DNA of 64,000 bases from Terriglobia bacterium (GCA_032252755.1 JAVUPY010000025.1:124001-188000); one strand, 5' to 3'. Numbered from the stretch's first letter, positions 54,718 through 61,979 are shown. Notes: generated from the sequence alone by a model not told the origin. A program made the numbers and translations.

Positions 54718-56640
54718 TTATTCGGGCGGGCGCAGCATTGTGCGCGCCTCCCAAAGCTCAGGAAAGAATTTCTTGTCCAGCGTCGTCCTCAGATACGACG
54801 CGCCCTCGCTTCCGCCGGTTCCGAACTTCGCTCCGATCGTTCGCTCCACCATTTGTATATGCCGCAGCCGCCAGCTGACTACCAGTTCGTCAAACTCGGT
54901 GAGCCGCTCGCACACGTCGATCCAGTCGCGATAGTGCTGCTCGTTCTCGTACAGATCGCGGATCGCCGCTGCGCGCGCCTCGAACCGCTCCCGTTCGCCC
55001 ATCTGCGGCGCATACGGTCGCAGTTTGCCAATTGCCCGCAGGGCCTCAAACAGCACATCGTGCAGCGAAGGTCCGTGCAGCCTGCGCTCCAGCTTCGCGT
55101 GTTCCTGTGGTATGTCCCCATGATGCCGAAGCATCTTCGCGTCCTGCAACCCGCAGAGGAACTCGATCTCGCGAAACTGTGCGGACTGGAATCCGCTCGC
55201 TGGTGCCAGTTTCTCCCGAAACGCCAGGAAGTGCGTCGGCAGCATCGTCTCCAAAATCGTGAACTGCGTGACGATCACCCGCATGATCTCCGTGCATCTC
55301 CGCAGCAGTCGCGCTGCTTCATACACCTCGTCGCGCGACTTCACGTTTCTCGATACCGCCTGCAGGCAGCGCACTACCGCTTCCAGGTCGTGCAGCAACT
55401 CCTTGAACCACAATTCGTACGTCTGGTGAATGATGATGAATAGCAGTTCGTCGTGCCGAGGCGGCTCCGAAAGCATGTGCTGCAGGCTAAGCAACTCGGG
55501 GATCTTCAGGTACGAGCTGTACGTCAGCTTGTCCCTGTCTTGACCATCGCCCGACGAATGCGCCACCGGGCACCCAGCACTTTCGGTGCCGCACATCTGC
55601 GCGCTTTCCGCAGATGTGGGTCTTTCGTCAGCTTTGGGAATATTGCCCGACGTCAACCCCAGAAACTTCGCCGCGTTCCGATACAGCAGCTTCGACTTCG
55701 TTTCCTCGTTCAATCCACTTCGCCGGATCAAGCTCCCAATACGTTCTTCGCCGAGCGGGAAGGGATAATCCGATCCGAGCACGACGTGGTCCTCACCCAT
55801 CACACTTACAAGAAACTGAAGTGTCGCGTCGTCGAACACCGCCGAATCGACATAGAACCGGTCCAGGTAATGTCTGGGCGAATATTCTGACTTCCCGCGC
55901 GCTAGCGGGTGATGCGACCACGCATTCTCCAGTCGTCCCAGCAGGAATGCGAAGCTCCCGCCACCATGCGCGAAGCAGATTCTCAAGTTCTTCGGCAGCC
56001 GGTCGAACGCACCGCTCAGTATCATCGTTACGATTGCGAGTTGAGTCTCTGCCGGCATCGCCACCGTCCACGGCATCATGTAATTCGGCATCCGCTCGCG
56101 TCCCATCATGTCCCACGGATGCACCAGCACCGCCGCACCCTCATCCGCGCAGTGATGCAAAAACGTCAGAATGCCCTGATCGTCGAGGTTTTTCTCCCCA
56201 ACGTGATTTCCAATATGCACTCCGAGATGCCCAGCCCTCATGCATCGCGTCAGCTCTTTGCAGGCCGCGTCGATATCCTGCAACGGCACCTGGCACAGCG
56301 ACTTCAGCCGACCTCTGCCGCGCGCGCACAACTCCAGTCCCGCGTCATTGAAGATCTTCGCGCAATCCAACCCGTGCTCCGCGCACGCTCCATATGAGAA
56401 GAGCACCGGCGTCGCCGAGATGATCTGGATGTCCACGCCGTCGCGGTCCATCTCTTCCAGGCGCTTCTCGGGATCCCAACAAGCCGAGTAGATATGCCGA
56501 AACTCGCGGTCACCCAGCATGATGACGGCCTTGCCCCGTTCCGTGTGCTGGATCCACGGCCAATTCGGTGTGCCGAAACGCTCGGCAAGGTCCGGCCAGG
56601 TCTCCGGAAAAAAGTGCGTGTGAATGTCGATCGTTGGCAT
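54718..56640 (-). CDS. ACMSD - tryptophan 2,3-dioxygenase fusion protein
   Basis: 640 residues carrying two complete enzymes of one pathway. Residues 1-330: aminocarboxymuconate-semialdehyde decarboxylase (amidohydrolase fold) with His7 and His9 (DIHTHFFPE), His174 (HPWDMMG), His225 (HGGG) and Asp291 (GSDYPFP) for zinc and catalysis. Residues 372-640: tryptophan 2,3-dioxygenase with LTYSSYLKIPELL, HDELLFIIIHQTYELWFKELL, heme ligand His594 in WRLRHIQMVERTIG and the substrate loop GTGGSEGASYL. Linker 331-371 contains residues encoded by a palindromic repeat (codons 339-352). Each half has about normal length. It starts 3 nt after the hydroxyanthranilate dioxygenase stop. It would catalyse the first step (Trp to N-formylkynurenine) and the ACMS to aminomuconate-semialdehyde step. 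Confidence 0.92.
   Translation of the reverse strand: MPTIDIHTHFFPETWPDLAERFGTPNWPWIQHTERGKAVIMLGDREFRHIYSACWDPEKRLEEMDRDGVDIQIISATPVLFSYGACAEHGLDCAKIFNDAGLELCARGRGRLKSLCQVPLQDIDAACKELTRCMRAGHLGVHIGNHVGEKNLDDQGILTFLHHCADEGAAVLVHPWDMMGRERMPNYMMPWTVAMPAETQLAIVTMILSGAFDRLPKNLRICFAHGGGSFAFLLGRLENAWSHHPLARGKSEYSPRHYLDRFYVDSAVFDDATLQFLVSVMGEDHVVLGSDYPFPLGEERIGSLIRRSGLNEETKSKLLYRNAAKFLGLTSGNIPKADERPTSAESAQMCGTESAGCPVAHSSGDGQDRDKLTYSSYLKIPELLSLQHMLSEPPRHDELLFIIIHQTYELWFKELLHDLEAVVRCLQAVSRNVKSRDEVYEAARLLRRCTEIMRVIVTQFTILETMLPTHFLAFREKLAPASGFQSAQFREIEFLCGLQDAKMLRHHGDIPQEHAKLERRLHGPSLHDVLFEALRAIGKLRPYAPQMGERERFEARAAAIRDLYENEQHYRDWIDVCERLTEFDELVVSWRLRHIQMVERTIGAKFGTGGSEGASYLRTTLDKKFFPELWEARTMLRPPE
55585..55625 (+). 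repeat. Palindromic element, copy 2, inside the ACMSD-TDO gene
   Basis: GGTGCCGCACATCTGCGCGC at its left end and CGCAGATGTGGGTCTTTC at its right. It differs from copy 1 by one substitution and one inserted base over about 41 nt. It lies in frame, antisense, and supplies codons 339-352 (ERPTSAESAQMCGT) of the fusion protein's linker. Confidence 0.85.
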
Positions 56641-56643
56641 GTT

Positions 56644-57171
56644 CTATCGAGTTGGATGCACGGTTCCGCAATGTTTGCAGCGGCGCAATTCCTCGTCGCT
56701 GTTGAACCGCTCAAAAATTGGCGGCAGGTCGCGAACGATGCTCTTGAGCCTCAACTCCGCCCGATGCACGCGGTTATGACAATTCGGGCAATACCACTCG
56801 AAGGCATCGAGTTCACCCTCGGGGCGCGGCATCTCGATCACCATCCCGATCGTCTCCGCCGGGCGCTGCGGCGAGTGCCGCATGTGCTTCGGCAGCAGAA
56901 AAACCTCGCCCTCGCGGATCGGAATATCGACCGGCGGTTGTCCAGGTTTCTCGATGACGCGCAACTTGATGTCTCCCTTGAGTTGATAGAAGAATTCTTC
57001 CGTCGGGTCGTCGTGATAATCCCGCCGCTGGTTCGGGCCGCCCACGACGGTAACCATGAACTCTCCGTCTTCCCATACCTGCGCGTTGCCCACCGGCGGC
57101 TTCAACTTCTCACGATTCTGATCAATCCATCCTTGCAGGTTGAACGCTTTCAGCGTCGATATCGATGGCAT
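56644..57171 (-). CDS. nbaC: 3-hydroxyanthranilate 3,4-dioxygenase
   Basis: 175 residues, cupin extradiol dioxygenase. Iron ligands by family alignment: His53 (DYHDDP), Glu59 and His99 (RHSPQRP); substrate residues Arg103 in PQRP. The extra C-terminal rubredoxin-like site of bacterial enzymes is intact: CPNC (128, 131) and CKHC (165, 168). It opens 3-hydroxyanthranilate to 2-amino-3-carboxymuconate semialdehyde, the substrate of the ACMSD half encoded 3 nt downstream. Confidence 0.95.
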   Translation of the reverse strand: MPSISTLKAFNLQGWIDQNREKLKPPVGNAQVWEDGEFMVTVVGGPNQRRDYHDDPTEEFFYQLKGDIKLRVIEKPGQPPVDIPIREGEVFLLPKHMRHSPQRPAETIGMVIEMPRPEGELDAFEWYCPNCHNRVHRAELRLKSIVRDLPPIFERFNSDEELRRCKHCGTVHPTR

Positions 57172-57211
57172 CTCGTTCCTCCATTTGGGTCCCGTCCGTA
57201 TTCAAAATAAC

Positions 57212-57360
57212 GATTGACGATTTTCTACATTGACGAGTGAAGGATGAATGACGGAATGACGAATTGAGGACCGACGGGCGACCGTGCAGCTTATTCGTAC
57301 TTCCGAAATTCGGCATTCGTCATTTGGCTTTCCAATCGTTCAATGTGAAAATCGTCAATC
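57212..57360. repeat. Long imperfect inverted repeat of GACGA(T/A)T units
   Basis: The arms GATTGACGATTTTCTACATT (starting 57212) and AATGTGAAAATCGTCAATC (ending 57360) pair with few mismatches, and the inner parts (GAATGACGGAATGACGAATT versus GGCATTCGTCATTT) pair again. The 187-bp gap between nbaC and the deaminase gene is largely this structure, which could form one long hairpin in the operon mRNA. Confidence 0.6.
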
Positions 57361-57775
57361 ACTCTTTCGTTTTCTTGTATGCCATGGCCCTGATCTCAAT
57401 CAGCAGATGCGGATGCGGCAACTGATGCACGGCGACCGTCGTCCGCGCAGGCCCGTTGTAGTCGAAATACTCGCCGTAGACTTCGTTGTATCCCGCAAAA
57501 TCGTTCATATTGACCAGGTATGTCGTGATCTCGACCACGTCCTGCAAACTCGCGCCGGCACTCGCAAGAATGTCGCGCACGTTCTCAATCACCGCACGTG
57601 TCTGCGCCCGAATATCGAGCTTCGTCGTGCCCATCGCGTCCACGTCTGCACCTGCAATCGTGTTGTCCGCGCGCCGCGAACTCGTACCGGAAACGAACAG
57701 AAAATCGCCAGCGCGCTTAATGTGCGGATACTTTCCCCGGGGCGTCGCTTTCCCTGCAACTACCTTTGTATCCAT
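57359..57775 (-). CDS. Rid-family protein, probable 2-aminomuconate deaminase
   Basis: 138 residues, YjgF/YER057c/UK114 (Rid) fold: [56 protein letters not shown], and [24 protein letters not shown], with the conserved Arg in PAR. The family includes 2-aminomuconate deaminases of 2-nitrobenzoate and aminophenol pathways, and the position between the semialdehyde dehydrogenase and the hydroxyanthranilate dioxygenase supports that function (2-aminomuconate to 4-oxalocrotonate). A general RidA imine deaminase is the alternative. Confidence 0.85.
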   Translation of the reverse strand: MDTKVVAGKATPRGKYPHIKRAGDFLFVSGTSSRRADNTIAGADVDAMGTTKLDIRAQTRAVIENVRDILASAGASLQDVVEITTYLVNMNDFAGYNEVYGEYFDYNGPARTTVAVHQLPHPHLLIEIRAMAYKKTKE

Positions 57776-57782
57776 TCACTCC

Positions 57783-59237
57783 TCAAAACTTCATGCAGAC
57801 GTTATTTAACTCTGAATAAAAATTCAGGGAATGCATTCCACCCTCACGACCGATTCCCGACAGTCCAGCGCCCCCGAACGGCGTTCGCAAATCGCGCAGA
57901 AACCAGCAGTTCACCCAGGTGATGCCGGCCTTCATCTGCGGCGCCACCCGATGTGCCCGCGCCAAATTCGTCGTCCACACCGACGCCGCCAGTCCATATT
58001 CCGTATCATTCGCCAGTGCAATCGCTTCTTCTTCGGTATCGAACAGTGCAACGTGACACACCGGCCCGAAGATCTCTTCCTTTACGCAGCGCGCCGACTC
58101 CCGCAGCCCGGTCAGAATCGTCGGCTCGACATAGCAGCCTCTAGCTCGGCCATCTCCAAACTCCGGAACTCCTCCGCCCGTCACAACTGTCGCGCCCTCT
58201 TCACGCGCCAATTTGTAATACGACAGAACCTTCTCACGATGTTGCGCCGAGATCAGCGGCCCGAAATCCGTCTTCTCATCGGTGGGCCATCCCATTCGCA
58301 TGTTCTCAGCTTTGTGCGCCAGCGCATCCACCACGGCAGGGAAGATCGATCGCTCGACATAGACTCGTTCCGCGCACAGGCAAACCTGCCCGGTATTCAG
58401 AAACACCGCATCGCTCAACCCGTTTACGGTCTGCTCGAAATCGCAATCGGCGAATACAACCGCAGCATTCTTCCCGCCCAACTCAAACGACACTGGCCGC
58501 ACAAACGGAGCGCATCCCGCCATAATCGCCGCCCCGGTTCGCGACTCTCCCGTGAACGTGATCGCGTCCACTCCCGGATGCTTCACGAGTGCCTCACCCG
58601 CCGAATCAGGTCCGAACCCATGCACCACGTTGAAGACACCCTTCGGGACGCCGGCATCCTGCATCGCTTCCGCCAGCAGCGTCGCCGTCGCCGGAGTCTC
58701 CTCGGATGGTTTTGCCACCACCGCGTTTCCGCACGCCAGTGCCGGAGCCACTTTCCATGTCAGCAAGAGCAGCGGCAGGTTCCACGGCGTTATGACTCCG
58801 ACCACCCCAACCGGTCGTCGATGCGCGATGTTCAGGGCCCGGTGTCCGTCCGAAGTCTGCGTCTCATACGATTCCAATCCCGCGCTCTTGATCAGGTCCG
58901 CGAAGGCCCGGAAGTTCGCCGCTCCTCGCGGCACATCCAAGCGCGACGCCAGCGCGATTGGTTTTCCCGTATCCGCAACTTCCGCCTGGACAAAGCAATC
59001 GAACCGTTTTTCGATCGCATCCGCGACCTTGTAGAGCATCGCCGCGCGCTCGCGAACCCCGCATCGCCCCCACTCTCCCTGCAGTGCTCTCTGCGCCGCG
59101 TCAACAGCCTCGTCCACCATCTCGGCGCTGGCCTCGCTCACCTGCGCCACCACCGACCCATCCGCCGGGTTGATATCGGCGAACTCCCGTTTCCCGCGCA
59201 CAAATCGTCCATCGATGTAGCTTTCCAGCAGCTTCAT
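57783..59237 (-). CDS. 2-aminomuconate 6-semialdehyde dehydrogenase
   Basis: 484 residues from ATG 59237, where GAGG stands 6 nt upstream; the longer start at 59273 adds an unsupported 12 residues. Aldehyde dehydrogenase superfamily: NAD site TPWNLPLLLLTWKVAPALACGN, TFTGESRTG, catalytic Glu252 in FELGGKNAAV and Cys286 in NTGQVCLCAERV. Closest in character to hydroxymuconic/aminomuconic semialdehyde dehydrogenases. First gene of the minus-strand kynurenine run; 7 nt precede the deaminase gene. Confidence 0.91.
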   Translation of the reverse strand: MKLLESYIDGRFVRGKREFADINPADGSVVAQVSEASAEMVDEAVDAAQRALQGEWGRCGVRERAAMLYKVADAIEKRFDCFVQAEVADTGKPIALASRLDVPRGAANFRAFADLIKSAGLESYETQTSDGHRALNIAHRRPVGVVGVITPWNLPLLLLTWKVAPALACGNAVVAKPSEETPATATLLAEAMQDAGVPKGVFNVVHGFGPDSAGEALVKHPGVDAITFTGESRTGAAIMAGCAPFVRPVSFELGGKNAAVVFADCDFEQTVNGLSDAVFLNTGQVCLCAERVYVERSIFPAVVDALAHKAENMRMGWPTDEKTDFGPLISAQHREKVLSYYKLAREEGATVVTGGGVPEFGDGRARGCYVEPTILTGLRESARCVKEEIFGPVCHVALFDTEEEAIALANDTEYGLAASVWTTNLARAHRVAPQMKAGITWVNCWFLRDLRTPFGGAGLSGIGREGGMHSLNFYSELNNVCMKF

Positions 59238-59414
59238 CCCTTCACCTCGGCGCGCAATTTCCGGCGAAGACACGCGACCATGTCTTTATCGAGTAAGCAG
59301 GATTCCTGGCGCGAATGTTCCCACACAAATCACTGCATGAATTATAGACAGGAATCAGGGGCCCTGCTGAAGAATAGGTTCTTGAATAGCTGGATATTGC
59401 TTATCGAGTCCACA

Positions 59415-59957
59415 TTAGAATTTGAAGACTATCCCCGTCGCGAGGCGGAAGTTATCTTGATGGCCGTTCCCGGAGCCTGTCGCATCTTTCAGCTTCGTTA
59501 CCAGATAATCGACTTGCACGATTCTCCAATCGACGCTCTTTGACACCTGCCTGTCGAACCCTCCTCCGAGCGCCATTGCGAATCCCGTGCTGCTGTATGT
59601 GCCCTTCGTGTTGCTCATGTGCGCCGCACCGAAAAGCGCGTGCACAAACGGTGTGCTCTTCTCCAGCGGAGCCCGCATCGTCGGCCCAACCATGAACGTG
59701 TACGTAGGCAGGCTCGTGCCAACTCCGCCCACTGTGGGCGAGCCATACGAACCGGTCACCTCTCCCGTAATCCCAAAAGGCTTATTCAGGTAGTGAGTGA
59801 ACTGGGCGTTCCATCCGAGCAGGCTCACATGCTGGATCCGGAATGCGTCAAAGCTGTTGTACTGGAATCCGACAAACACATCGCTCTTCGGATACTCCTG
59901 CGCAGACGCCGCCAAACAACACGCAATCACCGCCACGCACAACAATACTTTTGGCAC
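59415..59957 (-). CDS. Outer-membrane beta-barrel protein
   Basis: 180 residues from GTG 59957, chosen for AGAGGA 5 nt upstream and for the signal peptide KVLLCVAVIACCLAASAQ. The mature chain alternates polar and hydrophobic residues in about eight strands (VFVGFQYNSFD, VSLLGWNAQFTHYLNK, GITGEVTGSYG, TYTFMVGPTMRA, VHALFGAAHMS, GFAMALGGGFDRQ, WRIVQVDYLVTKL) and ends in IVFKF, the usual barrel C-terminus. OmpA-like/OmpX-like small porin-type fold; no OmpA peptidoglycan domain. Confidence 0.75.
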   Translation of the reverse strand: MPKVLLCVAVIACCLAASAQEYPKSDVFVGFQYNSFDAFRIQHVSLLGWNAQFTHYLNKPFGITGEVTGSYGSPTVGGVGTSLPTYTFMVGPTMRAPLEKSTPFVHALFGAAHMSNTKGTYSSTGFAMALGGGFDRQVSKSVDWRIVQVDYLVTKLKDATGSGNGHQDNFRLATGIVFKF

Positions 59958-60066
59958 GATTTCCTCTCCCACCACTCGTGCGTAAGTTGTACAACGACGG
60001 CCCGAGTTCCTCAATTGTCCAGGATGGTTCTTCGGTCACGCGACTTTCCGGGCGAGGGAAGCTTGC

Positions 60067-60372
60067 TTAGCTCCCGACAATATCCCGCAATTCCTGGAGC
60101 AGCGACCGCATTCGCGCCGGTTGGGCGGTTCCGTTTTGGAGCATCCCTTCGATTTCCCTCGCCAGTTCCGTCCCGTGTCCGCGCCCGAAGGTTCCCAGCG
60201 CTCCGGCCAGCTTGTGCGCGGCGGCGAGTGCGGAATGCCGTTCGTCTGGGGAGAGCTTGCCCTTTCCCAGCGATTCGCACGCGCGCTCGAGCACCCTAAC
60301 GCGCTCCGTCATCTCGGGCAGATACTTCTCCCACAGTGCCGCGAGCTTTTCCCGAACCTCTTTCTCGTCCAT
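60067..60372 (-). CDS. Histidine phosphotransfer (Hpt) domain protein
   Basis: 101 residues forming one four-helix Hpt domain. The phospho-acceptor is His53 in AAAHKLAGALGTFG, matching the HKLxG motif; the remaining sequence is amphipathic helix. Stand-alone Hpt proteins relay phosphate between hybrid kinases and response regulators. No hybrid kinase is adjacent, so its partners are unknown. Confidence 0.8.
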   Translation of the reverse strand: MDEKEVREKLAALWEKYLPEMTERVRVLERACESLGKGKLSPDERHSALAAAHKLAGALGTFGRGHGTELAREIEGMLQNGTAQPARMRSLLQELRDIVGS

Positions 60373-60700
60373 GCGCGAGGCCAGCTTAGTCCAGTGAAGC
60401 GCTGCCTCGCCAGTACCACCCCCTATTTTGCAGATCTTTGTTTTCAGTATTTTGCGGAAATTTTCCTGCTAAGACACTGAGCCCGAAGGTCTTAAATCTA
60501 AAAACATCCAGAGATCGTTTGTTTTCAGGATTTTGCGCGCGGAAAATGTGATTCTTCGCTGCGAGTTATCGGACGTAGACGGATGGTTCTCCGTTCTCTC
60601 CGCAAATGCAAGAGCAACGGCCGAGCCCAGGAGTTTCACTCCTGGGAAGTGGAAGGCGCCACATCTTCCGGTTTGCTTTGAAGGTCGCACCTTGGCGTCT

Positions 60701-60738
60701 AGACCCACATCTGCTGACTGCGGCAGATGTGGGGCACC
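60701..60738 (-). repeat. Palindromic element, copy 3
   Basis: On the minus strand it reads GGTGCCCCACATCTGC ... GCAGATGTGGGTCT, same ends and arms as copies 1 and 2, with a different 8-nt centre. Perfect arms of about 11 bp. Confidence 0.8.
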
Positions 60739-60825
60739 GAGCCGTGTCGCTTGAGAAAGATCGAAAGGCAACCGAAGAACCGAGGATCGGGTGAACCGAA
60801 GAACGGACTTCGACTGCTAAAACCA

Positions 60826-60849
60826 ACGGCGCCCGGTAAGGGGCGCCGT
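60826..60849. repeat. Perfect 9-bp inverted repeat
   Basis: ACGGCGCCC and GGGCGCCGT with a 6-nt loop; no T run follows. It may be a terminator-like structure or another short palindrome. Confidence 0.45.
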
Positions 60850-60995
60850 CGTTGGACTGATCCATGTTCAGGATAGAGGGTGGTGGAAGTGGGTGTCTGT
60901 GATGTAAAGAAAAAAGCTTTGGGTGGTTCCCGAAATGGGAATTCTAAATTGCGTATTTCATTGAAATTCCCGAATACAGCATGTCGCTATCTTTA

Positions 60996-61034
60996 ATGCT
61001 TGACTCCAACGTCGAGATTGTCGATTACCATTAG
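60996..61034 (+). pseudogene. 3' remnant of a HigB-type toxin gene
   Basis: The last codons before the TAG at 61032-61034 read DSNVEIVDYH, the characteristic C-terminus of HigB/GraT RelE-fold toxins (NVEIVDYH). The frame has a stop at 60945-60947 and the sequence before residue D does not resemble HigB in any frame I could read. The gene therefore survives only as its end, 15 nt before the higA start. Confidence 0.6.
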
Positions 61035-61049
61035 GATAGGAGAGATATT

Positions 61050-61354
61050 GTGGCGATTAGCGCAATTCATCCGGGCGAGCACCTGGCCGAGGAACTAACG
61101 GAACCTAGGGGATGAGCGCTGCGGAACTGGCGCGGCGCCTGGAAGTTCCGACCAATCGCATAACCGAGATTCTGAATGGCAGGCGTGCGATCACTGCGGA
61201 TACAGCGCTGCGACTTGCCCACTTCTTCGGCACAACGGCTGAGTTTTGGCTGAATCTGCAAAGTCTCTTCGAATTGCGCATAGCGAAAAAGAAGTCTGGA
61301 AATTCGATTCAGCGACTGCCGAAGTTGAAGCACATCGAGAAGCTACCCGCATAG
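61050..61354 (+). pseudogene. Frameshifted HigA-family antitoxin (XRE)
   Basis: AGGAGAG precedes GTG 61050, which encodes VAISAIHPGEHLAEELTEPRG then TGA at 61113-61115. The missing continuation MSAAELARRLEVPTNRITEI is in another frame from ATG 61112 to 61354, running through the XRE helix-turn-helix and the C-terminal AEFWLNLQSLFELRIAKKK typical of HigA. Removing two bases between 61104 and 61111 would restore EELTELGMSAAEL. Read as a disabled antitoxin; the 80-residue part from 61112 retains the helix-turn-helix and could still be made, though no ribosome site precedes it. Sequencing error is the alternative. Confidence 0.75.
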
Positions 61355-61375
61355 ACCCTCTCGCGCTGGACTGCC

Positions 61376-61394
61376 CGCGGGAAGGGTTGGGCAC
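61376..61394. repeat. Half palindromic element (GGGCAC end)
   Basis: GCGGGAAGGGTTGGGCAC is one arm of a GTGCCC-ended palindrome; the opposite arm is reduced to TGCCC just upstream. It lies 20 nt after the higA fragment. Confidence 0.4.
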
Positions 61395-61427
61395 GAAGAA
61401 GAACGAACCGTAAACGTTGAGTGTCGG

Positions 61428-61468
61428 CCCACGTTAGCGTCCAACAGCGGGACGCGAACGTGGGGCAC
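61428..61468. repeat. Palindromic element, GTGCCCCACGTTCG type
   Basis: CCCACGTTAGCGTCC pairs with GGACGCGAACGTGGG at 14 of 15 positions around a 6-7 nt loop, and the element ends GGGGCAC. Same plan as the 51- and 55-kb elements, different stem. Confidence 0.7.
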
Positions 61469-61483
61469 AGAAGGCACAGAAGG

Positions 61484-61978
61484 TCATGAGATACCTGGGC
61501 CACCCGTCCTTCTGCCGGAGTTACCGGACAAAACCTCGCAAGAGCAGTGGGTCCGGTGAGGTGCAGATGATCTGTGGGCGCATTGGGAGAATAGAATGAG
61601 TGCGGCTATTTCCAGAGTGGAACTGCCCCACCCTCTCGCAAAGAACGCGAGAAGGGTAGGGCACAAGGGAAAGGATGCGCCACCAGCCAAGTGCGGAGGA
61701 AACCAATCTCGGCCAGAAAGAGCGACCAGAACAGCCTTGAGAAAGCCGAACCCAAGGCATCCCGCGAAAAACTGAATCCACAGGTGCATCGTGAGCGGAA
61801 TAAGCACCGCCGCCAACGACAGCTCGACCCAGCCAAGCCATGCTGACGGAACGAAGTGGCCGTCAGACCACACTGCGTCTAGCCCATAGGCAAGAAGAAA
61901 CAGTCCGGCGCAAAACGAGAGGACTCCACCTGCTAACCGGAATCCGCTTCTAACCTGTTCTCCAACAGTGCGGCTCAT
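61484..61978 (-). CDS. Membrane protein, paralogue of the upstream gene, with in-frame palindromic insertion
   Basis: 164 residues from ATG 61978, one nt after the stop of its paralogue (TGAgATG), so probably coupled. Residues 1-93 match the upstream protein in pattern: EQVRSGFRLAGG..., LGWVELSLAAVLI, a GCLGFGFLKAVLVALSGRDWF block. The stretch between F93 and LE122 is about 20 residues longer than in the paralogue, and residues 105-119 (CPTLLAFFARGW) are encoded by a palindromic repeat. After LEIAALILFSQ the sequence no longer follows the paralogue and the last helices are missing, so it is a truncated copy. About four membrane helices. Function unknown. Confidence 0.6.
   Translation of the reverse strand: MSRTVGEQVRSGFRLAGGVLSFCAGLFLLAYGLDAVWSDGHFVPSAWLGWVELSLAAVLIPLTMHLWIQFFAGCLGFGFLKAVLVALSGRDWFPPHLAGGASFPLCPTLLAFFARGWGSSTLEIAALILFSQCAHRSSAPHRTHCSCEVLSGNSGRRTGGPGIS
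61624..61664. repeat. Palindromic element inside a coding sequence
   Basis: TGCCCCACCCTCTCGC pairs with GCGAGAAGGGTAGGGCA with one mismatch and one extra base; loop AAAGAAC; outer end GGGCAC. Member of the same GTGCCC-ended group, here in frame in the membrane-protein gene. Confidence 0.75.
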
Positions 61979-61979
61979 C

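Larger units (their letters stand above)
60373..60995. other. Repeat-containing intergenic stretch, no intact gene
   Basis: No supported gene. Contains palindromic element copy 3 (60701-60738), a perfect 9-bp hairpin ACGGCGCCC/GGGCGCCGT (60826-60849), and AT-rich decayed sequence leading to the higB remnant. Short frames here consist partly of repeat sequence. Confidence 0.55.

Noticed and set aside
54406-55443. 345-codon plus-strand frame
   Set aside because: Antisense to the TDO half of the fusion gene and to kmo; includes dispersed-repeat translation.
57831-59543. 570-codon plus-strand frame
   Set aside because: Fully antisense to the aldehyde dehydrogenase, Arg/Ser/His-rich low-complexity translation with no domain; produced by high G+C in the third position.
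60469-60771. 100-codon minus-strand frame
   Set aside because: Part of its length is palindromic repeat copy 3, and there is no ribosome site or similarity; treated as non-coding.
60601-61700. CRISPR-like cluster of repeats
   Set aside because: Repeats are hairpins of different stems with irregular spacing, no constant repeat-spacer pattern and no cas gene nearby.
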